The notes under the pieces: model-generated
The model's database searches: none
What the model saw: the letters and a program-made list of their open reading frames with translations, nothing else
Told to the model about the DNA's origin: nothing
From: Chryseolinea sp.
GTDB lineage: Bacteria > Bacteroidota > Bacteroidia > Cytophagales > Cyclobacteriaceae
Direction of reading: 5' to 3'
Length of the DNA: 43,695 nt
NCBI GenBank assembly: GCA_025923195.1
Contig: JAICGJ010000021.1
Coordinates: 1 to 43,695 of the forward strand
In this document: positions 18,371 to 27,991 of the stretch, in pieces
Layout: each line of letters starts with the position of its first letter
Position numbering within the stretch: the first letter of the stretch is position 1
Made by a program: the position numbers and the translations under genes

Positions 18371-21055
18371 ATGAACCAAAACACACTTAATCTCAGTGGC
18401 CTTGAGGCCGTTGAGATCACTAATCAGTCAAACTTTGTTAACATCGGCGAAAGAACTAACGTCACTGGCTCTGCTAGATTTTTAAAGCTTATCAAAGATG
18501 ACAAATTCGACGAGGCTTTGGAGGTGGCGTTAGATCAGGTACGGGGAGGTGCCCAGGTAATTGATGTAAACATGGACGAGGGTATGATCGATTCCGAAGC
18601 AGCCATGGTAAGATTTCTTAACCTAATGGCTTCCGAACCTGAGATCGCGCGAGTTCCGGTTATGGTAGATTCTTCAAAATGGCATGTCATTGAAGCCGGG
18701 CTGAAGTGTTTGCAGGGAAAGGGCATCGTAAACTCCATCAGCATGAAGGGCGGCGTGGAAGAATTTGTCAGACAGGCTAAACTTGTCAAGCGGTATGGCG
18801 CAGCCGTTGTAGTGATGGCATTTGACGAAGACGGACAGGCCGATACCTATGAGCGTCGGATTGATATCTGCAAACGTGCTTATGATATACTCGTCAATGA
18901 TGTCAAATTCCCGCCGCAAGACATCATATTCGATCCGAACATCTTTCCGGTTGCAACGGGTATTGAAGAGCACCGGAATTATGCAGTGGACTTTTTCCGG
19001 GCGGCAAAATGGATCCGAGAAAACCTTCCTCATGCCCATGTGAGCGGTGGTGTGAGTAACGTGTCATTTAGTTTTCGAGGTAACCAGAAAGTGAGGGAAG
19101 CCATGCACACCGCCTTTCTGTATCATGCTATCAAAGCAGGAATGGATATGGGAATCGTTAATCCTGCCATGCTCGAAGTGTATGATGATATAGATAAGGA
19201 TCTATTGGAACGTGTAGAAGACGTATTGCTAAACAGACGGGAAGATGCAACGGAGCGGTTACTGGAATTTGCTGAAACGGTAAAAGGATCCGCAAAGAAA
19301 AAGGAAGTCGATGACGAATGGAGAAAAGGCTCTGTTGAGGAACGTCTGACACATGCCCTGGTAAAAGGTGTAATAGACTACATTGATGACGATACCGAAG
19401 AAGCCCGTCAAAAATATGGAAAGCCCTTGAATGTAATAGAGGGACCACTCATGGCCGGAATGAATGTTGTTGGTGATCTCTTTGGCGCAGGCAAAATGTT
19501 TTTACCCCAGGTGGTAAAAAGCGCTCGCGTGATGAAGAAATCAGTGGCTTACCTTACCCCATACCTCGAGGAAGAAAAAAGAAACAACGGGGGCGGGGAC
19601 AAACCCGCCGCAAAAATTCTGATGGCAACGGTCAAGGGAGATGTTCATGATATCGGCAAAAATATCGTGGGTGTTGTTCTGGCGTGCAATAACTATAATG
19701 TCGTTGACCTCGGCGTCATGGTGCCCTCCGAAAAAATAATCGAGGCAGCCAAACGCGAAAAGGTTGACATGATTGGTCTTAGTGGCTTAATCACGCCATC
19801 ACTGGATGAAATGGTACATATGGCGAAAGAAATGCAGCGCGAAAAAATGGTGATGCCCTTGTTGATCGGAGGCGCTACGACATCGCGAATCCATACCGCT
19901 GTTAAAATTGATCCCGTATACAGCGGTCCAGTTGTACATGTTCTTGATGCTTCGCGTAGCGTACCTGTCGCCAGCGAGTTCATCAACCCCGACACATTTG
20001 AGACAATCAAAGGGAGGTTCAAGAACGAGTACGCTAAACTTCGCGAAGACTACGAAAAACGAAAAGAGCAGAAGAACTATATCTCGTTGCGTGATGCACG
20101 CAACAATCAGGTAAAGATAGACTGGAAGACCACGCAGATCACAAGGCCAAAGTTTTTCGGAAGTAAACAATTTATAAACTATCCTTTGGAGGAAATCCGG
20201 AAGTTCATCGATTGGACTCCTTTTTTCCAAACATGGATGCTGGCTGGCCGGTACCCCGGCATATTCAATGATTCAGTGGTTGGTACGGAAGCTCGAAGGC
20301 TGTTTGACGATGCACAAAAGATGTTGGATCAGATCGTTCAAAGCAGAAGTCTGCAAGCCAATGGTGTCATAGGATTTTATCCAGCGGTACGAACCGAAAC
20401 GGATGATGTGAAGCTCTCCAGGAAAGAAGGCGAGGCCTCGTTCACAACTTTACACTTCCTCAGACAGCAAAACAAGAAAGCGCAGGGCCTTCCAAACTTC
20501 TGCCTTGCCGACTTCATTGCACCGGAAACTTCAGGCCGGCAGGACTACATTGGCATGTTCGCAGTAACAGCTGGCCTGGGTATCGAAAAGCTGTTGGCTA
20601 AGTATAAAGAGCTGCAAGATGATTATTCCGATATCATGGTCAAGGCTCTCGCCGACCGGTTAGCCGAAGCCTTTGCCGAGTGTCTGCATGCCAGGGTCCG
20701 CAGGGAATTTTGGGGATACGCTTCGGATGAAAAATTAAGCAATGACGAATTGATCGCAGAGAAATACAGCGGCATCCGTCCCGCGCCAGGGTATCCTGCA
20801 TGTCCGGACCATACAGAAAAAGGAATATTATTCGAAATACTCGATGCGGAGAAAGCAGGCATAAGACTAACCGAATCCTTTGCCATGTACCCTGCCTCCT
20901 CCGTTAGCGGTTTCTATTTTGCAAATAGCGACTCCAAATATTTTGGCCTTGGCAAGATTGAAAAAGACCAGGTACTAGAGTATGCGGGCCGGAAGGGGAT
21001 GAGCGTAGAAGATGTTGAGAGGTGGTTGTCGCCGAATTTGGCTTACGATGTTTAA
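18371..21055 (+). CDS. metH: Methionine synthase, folate/cobalamin/reactivation part (split MetH C-terminal part)
   Basis: 894 residues, corresponding to MetH without its homocysteine domain. Domains: pterin-binding barrel (about 20-285; [14 protein letters not shown] start and VMVDSSKW motif), cobalamin-binding cap and Rossmann domain (about 320-560; [10 protein letters not shown] with the cobalt-ligand histidine at residue 426), and the SAM-binding activation domain (about 590-894; [15 protein letters not shown] with Arg803, then [11 protein letters not shown]). The enzyme transfers methyl from methyl-THF to homocysteine via cobalamin, acting with the metH-N product. The frame is open upstream to 18200, but that part lies in the four-helix gene and repeats. 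The ATG at 18371 gives the expected N-terminus. Its stop at 21053-21055 abuts the 8-mer array of element 2. Confidence 0.94.
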   Translation: MNQNTLNLSGLEAVEITNQSNFVNIGERTNVTGSARFLKLIKDDKFDEALEVALDQVRGGAQVIDVNMDEGMIDSEAAMVRFLNLMASEPEIARVPVMVDSSKWHVIEAGLKCLQGKGIVNSISMKGGVEEFVRQAKLVKRYGAAVVVMAFDEDGQADTYERRIDICKRAYDILVNDVKFPPQDIIFDPNIFPVATGIEEHRNYAVDFFRAAKWIRENLPHAHVSGGVSNVSFSFRGNQKVREAMHTAFLYHAIKAGMDMGIVNPAMLEVYDDIDKDLLERVEDVLLNRREDATERLLEFAETVKGSAKKKEVDDEWRKGSVEERLTHALVKGVIDYIDDDTEEARQKYGKPLNVIEGPLMAGMNVVGDLFGAGKMFLPQVVKSARVMKKSVAYLTPYLEEEKRNNGGGDKPAAKILMATVKGDVHDIGKNIVGVVLACNNYNVVDLGVMVPSEKIIEAAKREKVDMIGLSGLITPSLDEMVHMAKEMQREKMVMPLLIGGATTSRIHTAVKIDPVYSGPVVHVLDASRSVPVASEFINPDTFETIKGRFKNEYAKLREDYEKRKEQKNYISLRDARNNQVKIDWKTTQITRPKFFGSKQFINYPLEEIRKFIDWTPFFQTWMLAGRYPGIFNDSVVGTEARRLFDDAQKMLDQIVQSRSLQANGVIGFYPAVRTETDDVKLSRKEGEASFTTLHFLRQQNKKAQGLPNFCLADFIAPETSGRQDYIGMFAVTAGLGIEKLLAKYKELQDDYSDIMVKALADRLAEAFAECLHARVRREFWGYASDEKLSNDELIAEKYSGIRPAPGYPACPDHTEKGILFEILDAEKAGIRLTESFAMYPASSVSGFYFANSDSKYFGLGKIEKDQVLEYAGRKGMSVEDVERWLSPNLAYDV

Positions 21056-21056
21056 A

Positions 21057-21088
21057 GTGTTTGAGTGTTTAAGTGTTTATGTGTTTGA
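21057..21088 (+). repeat. Left 8-mer array of element 2
   Basis: Four tandem 8-base units of consensus GTGTTTRA (one ends AT). It begins one base after the metH-C stop codon. Confidence 0.85.
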
Positions 21089-21111
21089 GTTAGCTATCAA
21101 TAAAAGTATGT

Positions 21112-21501
21112 ATGGGCAAGATAAAAAAGTTTGAGGAATTGCGTTGCTGGCAGGAGGCGCGTAATCTTGTCAAGGAAATTTACTTAATATCAGAGTTTGG
21201 AAAGTTATCTCGAGATTTTGATACTAAGAGCCAGTTGAAAAGGGCGGCATTGTCCACAATGAATAATATCGCAGAGGGCTTTGGGAAGTTTAGTAGCAAG
21301 GAATTCATCCGTTACCTGGATACTGCCAACAATTCAGCATCCGAAGTAAAAAGTATCCTATATGTGCTTTCCGACTTGGAATATATTGATACAGAAAAAG
21401 TTAGGGAGATCCAACTCAAAGCGGACGAGGTTAAAGCACTTTGCCTGGCGCTAATTCGATACTTGAATAAACGAGACACACCTAAACACTTAGACACATA
21501 A
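21112..21501 (+). CDS. Four-helix-bundle protein (23S rRNA intervening-protein family), copy 2
   Basis: 129 residues, starting at the ATG at 21112; a nearer upstream ATG at 21108 is out of frame. The family pattern is clear: FEELRCWQEARNLVKEIY, then DTKSQLKRAALSTMNNIAEGFGKFSSKEFIRYL, then ASEVKSILYVLSDLEYID and a last helix ending LIRYLNK. The final residues RDTPKHLDT and the stop are read from the right 8-mer array, so the repeat supplies the protein's C-terminus. The protein is a small basic four-helix bundle with no catalytic motif. The gene is intact and lies in the same direction as the methionine genes, 20 bases before metF. Confidence 0.9.
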   Translation: MGKIKKFEELRCWQEARNLVKEIYLISEFGKLSRDFDTKSQLKRAALSTMNNIAEGFGKFSSKEFIRYLDTANNSASEVKSILYVLSDLEYIDTEKVREIQLKADEVKALCLALIRYLNKRDTPKHLDT

Positions 21502-21513
21502 ATACCTACACAC
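21474..21513 (-). repeat. Right 8-mer array of element 2
   Basis: On the minus strand it reads as five 8-base units related to GTGTTTAG, with scattered mismatches. It contains the stop codon of the four-helix gene and ends 7 bases before metF, so it occupies the metF leader. Confidence 0.75.
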
Positions 21514-21520
21514 AACGAAC

Positions 21521-22477
21521 ATGAAAGTCTGTGAACACTTAAAAAACGCAAACGGGAAGACTTTATTTACCATTGAAATTCTCCCGCCGCTGAAGGGCGA
21601 AAATATAAAGATGTTGTTTGATAACATTGATCCATTAATGGAATTCAAACCTCCCTTTATTGATGTTACCTATCATCGCGAGGAATATGTTTATAAAAAA
21701 ATGCCCAGCGGACTTCTTGAGAAAAGAACGACGCGGAAACGTCCTGGTACCGTTGGAATATGTGCAGCAATTCAAAACCGGTATAAAGTAGACACGGTAC
21801 CCCACATTATTTGCGGTGGGTTTACACGTGAGGAAACTGAAAATGCCCTTATTGACCTTCACTTTTTAGGCATCGATAACATCCTTGTCTTGCAGGGTGA
21901 TGCGATTAAAACCGAATCCCGCTTTGTACCTGAGCCGGATGGATATCGATATGCATCAGAATTGCTTGAACAGGTATGCAAGATGAATCGAGGTATTTAT
22001 CTAGACGATGAGTTACAGAATCCTTCGCCCACAAACTTTTGTATAGGGGTTGCGGGATATCCTGAAAAGCATTTTTCAGCCCCGAATTTGAAGACTGACT
22101 TGAAATATTTGAAGTTAAAAGTTGACCTCGGCGCAGAATATATTGTAACGCAAATGTTTTTCGACAATCAAAAGTATTTTGCATTTGTAGAGGAATGCAG
22201 GAAGGTGGGCATAAATGTTCCTATAATTCCGGGGATCAAGCCTTTGACTGGTAAAGGCCAGGTTAACATCCTTCCCAAAGCATTTCATATTGATATTCCC
22301 GAGGAATTATCCGAGGCCGTTGAAAAAAGCAAGGATAACGCGGCCGTCAGGGAAGTAGGAATAGAATGGTGTGTCAAGCAGTCAAAAGAACTCATAGAGC
22401 ATAATGTGCCTACCTTGCATTTTTATAGCATGGGTAAGTCAGACCCCATTTACCGCATAGCAAGAGAACTATTTTAG
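21521..22477 (+). CDS. metF: 5,10-methylenetetrahydrofolate reductase
   Basis: 318 residues, a normal length for MetF. It reduces methylene-THF to methyl-THF with FAD and NAD(P)H, supplying the methyl donor for the methionine synthase encoded upstream. Visible family motifs are FTIEILPPLKGENI with the catalytic glutamate near residue 18, FIDVTYHREE, PHIICGGFTREET, NILVLQGDA (FAD-binding loop), CIGVAGYPEKH, and GAEYIVTQMFFDNQKYF. The order metH-N, metH-C, metF behind a SAM riboswitch is a coherent methionine-regeneration operon. The start codon lies 7 bases after the right repeat of element 2, so its ribosome-binding region is repeat-derived. Confidence 0.94.
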   Translation: MKVCEHLKNANGKTLFTIEILPPLKGENIKMLFDNIDPLMEFKPPFIDVTYHREEYVYKKMPSGLLEKRTTRKRPGTVGICAAIQNRYKVDTVPHIICGGFTREETENALIDLHFLGIDNILVLQGDAIKTESRFVPEPDGYRYASELLEQVCKMNRGIYLDDELQNPSPTNFCIGVAGYPEKHFSAPNLKTDLKYLKLKVDLGAEYIVTQMFFDNQKYFAFVEECRKVGINVPIIPGIKPLTGKGQVNILPKAFHIDIPEELSEAVEKSKDNAAVREVGIEWCVKQSKELIEHNVPTLHFYSMGKSDPIYRIARELF

Positions 22478-22516
22478 CCTAACTTTATCGTTCGCTATGT
22501 AGGTTTGTTTTTTAAA

Positions 22517-23971
22517 ATGGAGAGATTTTCCCTATTGTTTTGGTTGGTTGCGCTGTTTTTTAATGGAATTACCGCTCACGCCAAACATGAGCTGGATTCC
22601 CTATTGAATGCACTTCCCCACGCCGAAAACGACAAAAAACGCATTGATTTACTTAATAATGTCGCATTAGCTTACACGCGAATATCCATCGACGATGCCG
22701 AAAAATTCGCCACAGAGGCCATAGGTCAATCCCGGGAAACGAACTACCAGGCTGGCCTGGCTGAAGGCTATAAAATCCTCGGTGCCACGTATTATGTAAA
22801 AGGAGAGCACGATAAAGCGATAGAGTATTCATATGAGGCCCTGAAGCTGTACGAGGCAAATGACAATAAGGCTGGACAATCGGATGTCTTCAACAATATG
22901 GCTATCGTATTCAATGCAAGAGAGGACATCGAGAAGGCATATGAGCTTTCCACCAGATCGTTGGGCCTCAAGCGCGAAATAGGAGACAGCCTGGGAATTG
23001 CGAAAGTTATACTCACCCTGGGCGAGATCTACATGAAGCAAAAATTATTCGATAGAGGGCTAGCGTTCGGAAAGGAGGCGTTAAAGCGCTACCGAGTATT
23101 GAATGATATTCGTGGGATCAGCCGGGCTATGCTGCAATTGGGCAAAATGTATCACCAAATTAAAAACTGGCCGTATGCATCTGGCTATTATTACGAAACT
23201 ATCCGGACTGCAGCGAAAGCCAATGATCAAATTCAAATCATTGAAGCCAACAAACAGTTGGGAAAGCTGTATCTGGAGGCCAACCGGTATGATTCTGCAT
23301 ACCATTATTTAAAGCGGGCCCTAATGTTGGCACGCCATGAGAATAACAAGTCTAATGAAATGGAGACGAATCAGCATTTGGCCAGCTACTTCTCCGACAT
23401 TGATAATCCGGATTCATCGTTGTTTTACACTAAGAAGGCGGGTGAGTTGGAACGTGAAATTTTTGATAGCCAGAAATCACAACAAATCAAAACGATGCAT
23501 ATGCTTTACGAATTTGAAAAAAAGGAACAAATGTTAGCCTTTAAGGAAGCTCAAATCCAACGTCAATATCTCGCCATTATTGGCGTCACTATAATCTTGG
23601 TATTGGTAACACTTTTTGGTTATAAGTTGTACGGTTTGAATGAAAACAATAAGACCGCAAGACAAGCTTTGCAGGCATTGAATGTTGAGATAAACAAGTT
23701 GAATGAAAGCCTGGAGGAAAAAGTACAACAGCGTACAGAAGAGATACAAATGCAAAATCAGAAGCTTGTTGAGTATGCGTTCTTCACCGCTCATGAGGTA
23801 CGCGGCCCGCTCGCGAGAATTCTCGGACTGGTAGAGTTGGTTAAAGTAAAACAGTTAAAACACGAACGCGACGAAATCATCTCCCGCCTTCGGGTATCAG
23901 CAAATGAATTGGACGAAGTCCTTCGTCAGGTAAACCGGAAATTAGAAAGCAAACGGGGTTCGAAGTTCTAA
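22517..23971 (+). CDS. TPR sensor protein with HisKA-like phospho-acceptor domain but no ATPase domain
   Basis: 484 residues from the ATG at 22517; a TTG at 22505 is possible but gives a poorer signal peptide. Signal peptide MERFSLLFWLVALFFNGITAHA; about six TPR units (about 25-330, for example YKILGATYYVKGEHDKAIEYS); one transmembrane helix (about 352-374, LAIIGVTIILVLVTLFGYKL); a coiled coil (EEKVQQRTEEIQMQNQKL); then a histidine-kinase H-box FFTAHEVRGPLARILG with His426. The protein stops about 58 residues later and lacks the N, G1 and G2 boxes of the HATPase domain. The 230 bases downstream are too short to encode one. It may accept phosphate from another kinase, or only dimerise. Its partner is unknown. 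Confidence 0.82.
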   Translation: MERFSLLFWLVALFFNGITAHAKHELDSLLNALPHAENDKKRIDLLNNVALAYTRISIDDAEKFATEAIGQSRETNYQAGLAEGYKILGATYYVKGEHDKAIEYSYEALKLYEANDNKAGQSDVFNNMAIVFNAREDIEKAYELSTRSLGLKREIGDSLGIAKVILTLGEIYMKQKLFDRGLAFGKEALKRYRVLNDIRGISRAMLQLGKMYHQIKNWPYASGYYYETIRTAAKANDQIQIIEANKQLGKLYLEANRYDSAYHYLKRALMLARHENNKSNEMETNQHLASYFSDIDNPDSSLFYTKKAGELEREIFDSQKSQQIKTMHMLYEFEKKEQMLAFKEAQIQRQYLAIIGVTIILVLVTLFGYKLYGLNENNKTARQALQALNVEINKLNESLEEKVQQRTEEIQMQNQKLVEYAFFTAHEVRGPLARILGLVELVKVKQLKHERDEIISRLRVSANELDEVLRQVNRKLESKRGSKF

Positions 23972-24201
23972 AACTAGTCCGCCTGCGAACATTTCTTACT
24001 TGTTAAATTGAATCGGGGTTCATCGTGTTTTCATAAGTCAACTCCCTTGCGCTGCTATCATCAGGATTCTAATTGCTCGTAACTCCAAGCCATCAGTCGA
24101 TGTGAACGACTGTTGCCAACCCTGTTAACCCTGGTGGTATGGCTAGTGTTGCACTGTAACTATTGTTATATTAGCAAGTACTACGTTCTAATAACAATCC
24201 G

Positions 24202-26604
24202 ATGATCAAAAACTATCTCACCTCCGTTTTGCGGTACATCTCACGAAACAAAGGATTTACGTTTATCAATGTTCTTGGACTGGCAATTGGCATGATGGCC
24301 TGTATGCTGATCACGCAATATGTGCTGCACGAGTTCAGCTATGATGATTTTCATGACAAGAAATCCAGGATATTCCGGATTCAACAAGACCGCTATGAGA
24401 ATGGCGTGTTGGCTACTCGATGGGCAGCAGGATGTGCTGGCATCGGCCCTGATATGAAAGAAAATTTTCCCGAGGTAGAGCGTTATGTCCGGCTGAGAGG
24501 GACAGGTGCAACGCTTTCAACATCCGATGTTTTTTTTAAAGAGGAGCACGTATATTTTGCCACCGAAGATTTCTTTAAGATCTTTTCTGTAAAACTGATT
24601 GCGGGGGAGGATTCAAGTGTCCTTAAAGAACCCTTCAAAATTGTGCTTTCACAATCACTTGCCAAAAAATATTTTGGTTCCGGTAACCCCATTGGGCAGA
24701 TACTAAAGAACAACGGGAAGGAGGAATACCAGGTGTCGGGTGTATTTGAGGATTTGCCTCCTAATACCCATATGAATATAAATGCGCTCATGTCATTCGC
24801 CTCGTTAAACAAGTTGTGGAATGATCCGATCATGTCGTGGTCGTGGGATGGCTTTTTCACCTATATATTGCTAAAGGATAAAACGGAGGTTAAGGATGTG
24901 GAAGCTAAAATTCCGGCTTTGGCTGAACAAAAAGCTGGTGAGGAAATGAAGCGATTCAACGCGGGAGTAAAATTTCAGATGCAGCCCATTACCGACATAC
25001 ACCTCGACTCAAATTTTATGTTGGAGTTCAAGCCCAATGGAAATCGACAATCTGTTTATTTTTTAACTATTGTAGCAATACTGATCTTAGTGATCGCCTG
25101 GATCAATTATGTTAATTTATCAACCGCAAAATCCATTGAGCGTGCGCGTGAAGTTGGCGTGCGTAAAGTCATGGGTGGATTCAGGTCGCAGCTGATACAA
25201 CAATTTCTTTTTGAATCGCTGCTGCTTAACATGGCCGCCGTCATTATCTCGATAGCCCTTGTCATATTGTTAACCCCTTCATTTAGTGATTTAACAGGTC
25301 GAGAACTGGACTATCTATTATTCAAGCAAAATATGTTCTGGATATGGATAGGGATCTTGATAATCGGAGGTGCGTTGCTTTCTGGTCTATATCCCGCATT
25401 TGTGTTGTCGGGCTATCGCCCGGTGGAGGTCTTGAAAGGACGATTTAAGAATACCAACGCTGGTGTCGGGTTTCGTAAGGGCATGGTAGTTGTGCAGTTT
25501 ATCTGTTCCATTACCCTCATCGTTGGAACGTTCACAGTATACAAGCAACTGCGGTTCATGCAGGATCAATCGCTGGGCGTGAACATAGATCAAACGTTAA
25601 TTCTGCAAGCGCCCAATGTCATTGACTCCACTTATCAGCAGAAATTTCAGGTTTTCAAACAGCAAATTGAACAGTATCCTGAAGTTGTAGGTATAACTGC
25701 TTCTTCGGAGGTGCCGGGTCGTCAGCCAGGGTGGAACGCAGGGGGTATACGACGACTTAGCCAGTCCGAAACGGAGGCCAAACAGTATCGGATTATCATG
25801 ATGGAACATGATTTTATTCCGATGTATGGATTAGAGGTTATCGCTGGAAGGGCATTTTCCTCCGAAGTGACCAACGAGCCGGATAATGTCATGCTTAATG
25901 AATCCGCTTATCGCCTCATGGGCTTTAGAAAACCTGAGGACGCTTTAGATGATCATATCTTTTTTTGGGGCGATACCTTTAGAATTGTGGGGGTCGTAAA
26001 AGACTATCACCAGGAGTCGTTGAAGAAGGCCTATGAACCTCTAATATTCAGGTATGAGACAGCGCCGGGTGGGCTGTATTCAATTAAATTTAACCCAGAC
26101 AATGTCAGGCAGTCCGTTGCCAATTTTGAGGAAAAGTGGAAGGCCCTTTTTCCCGGCAACCCGTTCATCCATTATTTCCTCGACGATCACTATAATCAGC
26201 AATATCAGGCTGATCAGCAGTTTGGGAAGGTATTTGGAATTTTTTCATCGCTGGCAATCTTCATTGCTTGTCTTGGGCTCTTCGGATTATCATCACTCAC
26301 TGCAACCCAGCGCACGAAGGAAATTGGTGTGCGCAAGGTTCTAGGTGCGTCTGTATCGGGCATTATCGCGTTGGTAAGCAAGGACTATATACTTTTAATG
26401 CTTGGCGCTATCGTAATTGCCATACCGCTGGCGTGGTGGATTATGAACAATTGGCTCACTGATTTTGCTTACCGCATACCCTTAGCGTGGTGGATATTTG
26501 CCATTCCAACTATCATTGTCGTTGGTATAGCACTTTTCACGGTTAGCATTCACACGCTCAAAGCTGCCCGAACGAACCCATCCAAATCATTGCGATATGA
26601 ATAG
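24202..26604 (+). CDS. MacB/FtsX-type ABC transporter permease
   Basis: 800 residues with the duplicated architecture typical of Bacteroidota: first transmembrane helix at about 19-42 (FINVLGLAIGMMACMLI), a MacB-type periplasmic domain (about 45-270), an FtsX three-helix module (about 283-405, starting YFLTIVAILILVIAWINYVNLS, with the REVGVRKVMGG coupling motif), a second periplasmic domain (about 430-665), and a second FtsX module (about 680-795, with TKEIGVRKVLGAS). It ends in the usual NPSKSLRYE tail. Such proteins are mechanotransducing permeases that need a separate ATPase; none lies nearby. Substrate unknown; export of antimicrobial or signalling molecules is a family-level guess. Confidence 0.9.
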   Translation: MIKNYLTSVLRYISRNKGFTFINVLGLAIGMMACMLITQYVLHEFSYDDFHDKKSRIFRIQQDRYENGVLATRWAAGCAGIGPDMKENFPEVERYVRLRGTGATLSTSDVFFKEEHVYFATEDFFKIFSVKLIAGEDSSVLKEPFKIVLSQSLAKKYFGSGNPIGQILKNNGKEEYQVSGVFEDLPPNTHMNINALMSFASLNKLWNDPIMSWSWDGFFTYILLKDKTEVKDVEAKIPALAEQKAGEEMKRFNAGVKFQMQPITDIHLDSNFMLEFKPNGNRQSVYFLTIVAILILVIAWINYVNLSTAKSIERAREVGVRKVMGGFRSQLIQQFLFESLLLNMAAVIISIALVILLTPSFSDLTGRELDYLLFKQNMFWIWIGILIIGGALLSGLYPAFVLSGYRPVEVLKGRFKNTNAGVGFRKGMVVVQFICSITLIVGTFTVYKQLRFMQDQSLGVNIDQTLILQAPNVIDSTYQQKFQVFKQQIEQYPEVVGITASSEVPGRQPGWNAGGIRRLSQSETEAKQYRIIMMEHDFIPMYGLEVIAGRAFSSEVTNEPDNVMLNESAYRLMGFRKPEDALDDHIFFWGDTFRIVGVVKDYHQESLKKAYEPLIFRYETAPGGLYSIKFNPDNVRQSVANFEEKWKALFPGNPFIHYFLDDHYNQQYQADQQFGKVFGIFSSLAIFIACLGLFGLSSLTATQRTKEIGVRKVLGASVSGIIALVSKDYILLMLGAIVIAIPLAWWIMNNWLTDFAYRIPLAWWIFAIPTIIVVGIALFTVSIHTLKAARTNPSKSLRYE

Positions 26605-26761
26605 AGCTGTTGGCTTATGGCAAAACGGCGTCTAGTAGCTGTCTAGGTTATTTGACTTGAAAACGTTGCCCAAGGAGACGCTTAAAGTGGCTGCAAGAAT
26701 CTATACGCATGATCTTCTGTCCACGATATCCTCTCTTACTACTTTTTATCTTCTTGTGGTA

Positions 26762-27910
26762 TCACCATTCGGCTACACTGTTGTCAGGGTGCCTCCATAA
26801 CGGATTTTTCCAATTGTGGCCAACGGCTGCCATTTTTTTCACATGCTCCTCATCTATGGAAATGCCCAAGCCCGGGCCATCGGGAATTTTAACAAATCCA
26901 TTATCAAATTTGAAGATGGTTTTATCCACAAGGTAATCCAGTAGATCACTTCCTTGATTGTAGTGTATTCCCAGACTTTGTTCCTGGATGAATGCATTGT
27001 GGCAGGTAGCATCTACCTGAAGGCAGGCTGCTAATGCAATCGGTCCCAAGGGACAATGCGGTGCTGCTGCAACATCGAATGCTTCCGCCATGGAAATTAT
27101 CTTTTTGCATTCTGTAATTCCGCCCGCATGCGATACATCAGGCTGGATAATATCCACATACCCATCTGTTAAAAGGTTTTTAAATTGCCATCGCGAGAAC
27201 ATCCTTTCTCCTGTAGCTATCGGAATGGCGACATGATTTGCAATTTCCCGGAGAGCTTCATTGTTCTCAGGCAGTACGGGCTCCTCAATGAACATCGGAT
27301 GAAATTGTTCCAGCTCTTTCGCAAGCACCTTGGCCATCGGCTTATGCACCCTCCCATGGAAATCGATACCAATTCCAACGGCTGACCCCACAGCATCCCG
27401 AACTGCAGCAATACGCTTTATCGCCTCATCAATTTTATCATGTGAATCTATGAACTGAAGTTCTTCGGTGGCATTCATTTTTACGGCTGTAAAGCCGTGA
27501 CTGATAATATTCTTTGCAGCCAACCCTACCTCTGCAGGGCGGTCGCCACCTATCCACGAATAGACCTTTATTGAATCTCTGGCCTTACCTCCCATAAGCT
27601 GGTGAATAGGGGCGTTCAAATGCTTGCCCTTGATATCCCACAACGCCTGGTCTATACCAGCGATTGCGCTCATTAAGATGGGTCCACCGCGATAGAATCC
27701 GCCACGGTAAAGCACGTTCCAATGATCTTCTATATTCAGGGGATCTTTGCCAACAAGGTATTCCATGAGTTCGTCCACAGCCGCTCTCACGGTGGATGCT
27801 TTTCCTTCTATCACTGGCTCCCCCCATCCCGTAACGCCTTCGTCTGTTTCAATCTTCAGAAACAGCCATCGTGGTGGCACTTGATATAGGGTGTGGCTTT
27901 TAATTTTCAT
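26762..27910 (-). CDS. dgoD: D-galactonate dehydratase
   Basis: 382 residues, exactly the length of E. coli DgoD as I recall it, with near-continuous similarity from [20 protein letters not shown] to [14 protein letters not shown]. It belongs to the enolase superfamily and converts D-galactonate to 2-dehydro-3-deoxy-D-galactonate. The key residues are in place: Asp183 and His185 (IDFHGR), Glu209 (FIEEPV), Glu235 (GERMFS), His285 (APHCPLGP) and Glu310. No KDPGal aldolase or kinase is adjacent, so the rest of the De Ley-Doudoroff route must lie elsewhere. It has no signal peptide and is cytoplasmic. It lies 81 bases upstream of, and downstream in transcription from, the GH26 gene, probably in one transcript. 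Confidence 0.93.
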   Translation of the reverse strand: MKIKSHTLYQVPPRWLFLKIETDEGVTGWGEPVIEGKASTVRAAVDELMEYLVGKDPLNIEDHWNVLYRGGFYRGGPILMSAIAGIDQALWDIKGKHLNAPIHQLMGGKARDSIKVYSWIGGDRPAEVGLAAKNIISHGFTAVKMNATEELQFIDSHDKIDEAIKRIAAVRDAVGSAVGIGIDFHGRVHKPMAKVLAKELEQFHPMFIEEPVLPENNEALREIANHVAIPIATGERMFSRWQFKNLLTDGYVDIIQPDVSHAGGITECKKIISMAEAFDVAAAPHCPLGPIALAACLQVDATCHNAFIQEQSLGIHYNQGSDLLDYLVDKTIFKFDNGFVKIPDGPGLGISIDEEHVKKMAAVGHNWKNPLWRHPDNSVAEW

Positions 27911-27991
27911 AGCTGTGCGTTAGGAGTTTTTTATAAACCACTGAAATATCCAGAAAAAAAATTGACTTCCTCAATTAACGGGCACGTTCCA

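Larger units (their letters stand above)
21057..21513 (+). mobile_element. Repeat-framed four-helix-bundle element 2 (8-mer type)
   Basis: A unit of about 457 bases between metH-C and metF with the same plan as element 1: a left array of 8-base units, a 129-codon four-helix-bundle gene, and a right array in inverted orientation. Both the unit length (8 versus 7) and the unit sequence (GTGTTTRA versus GTCCAYR) differ from element 1, so the two are separate insertions of one element type, not duplicates. The repeat copies are less regular on the right. Mobility is inferred. Confidence 0.6.

Noticed and set aside
16940-21055. Methionine synthase broken by frameshift
   Set aside because: Both parts have their own start and stop and divide exactly at the domain boundary; the split fits a two-subunit enzyme with an inserted element, not a mutation.
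23972-24201. Missing ATPase domain of the TPR sensor in another frame
   Set aside because: The gap is about 230 bases, too short for a HATPase domain, and no N- or G-box pattern is visible in any frame.
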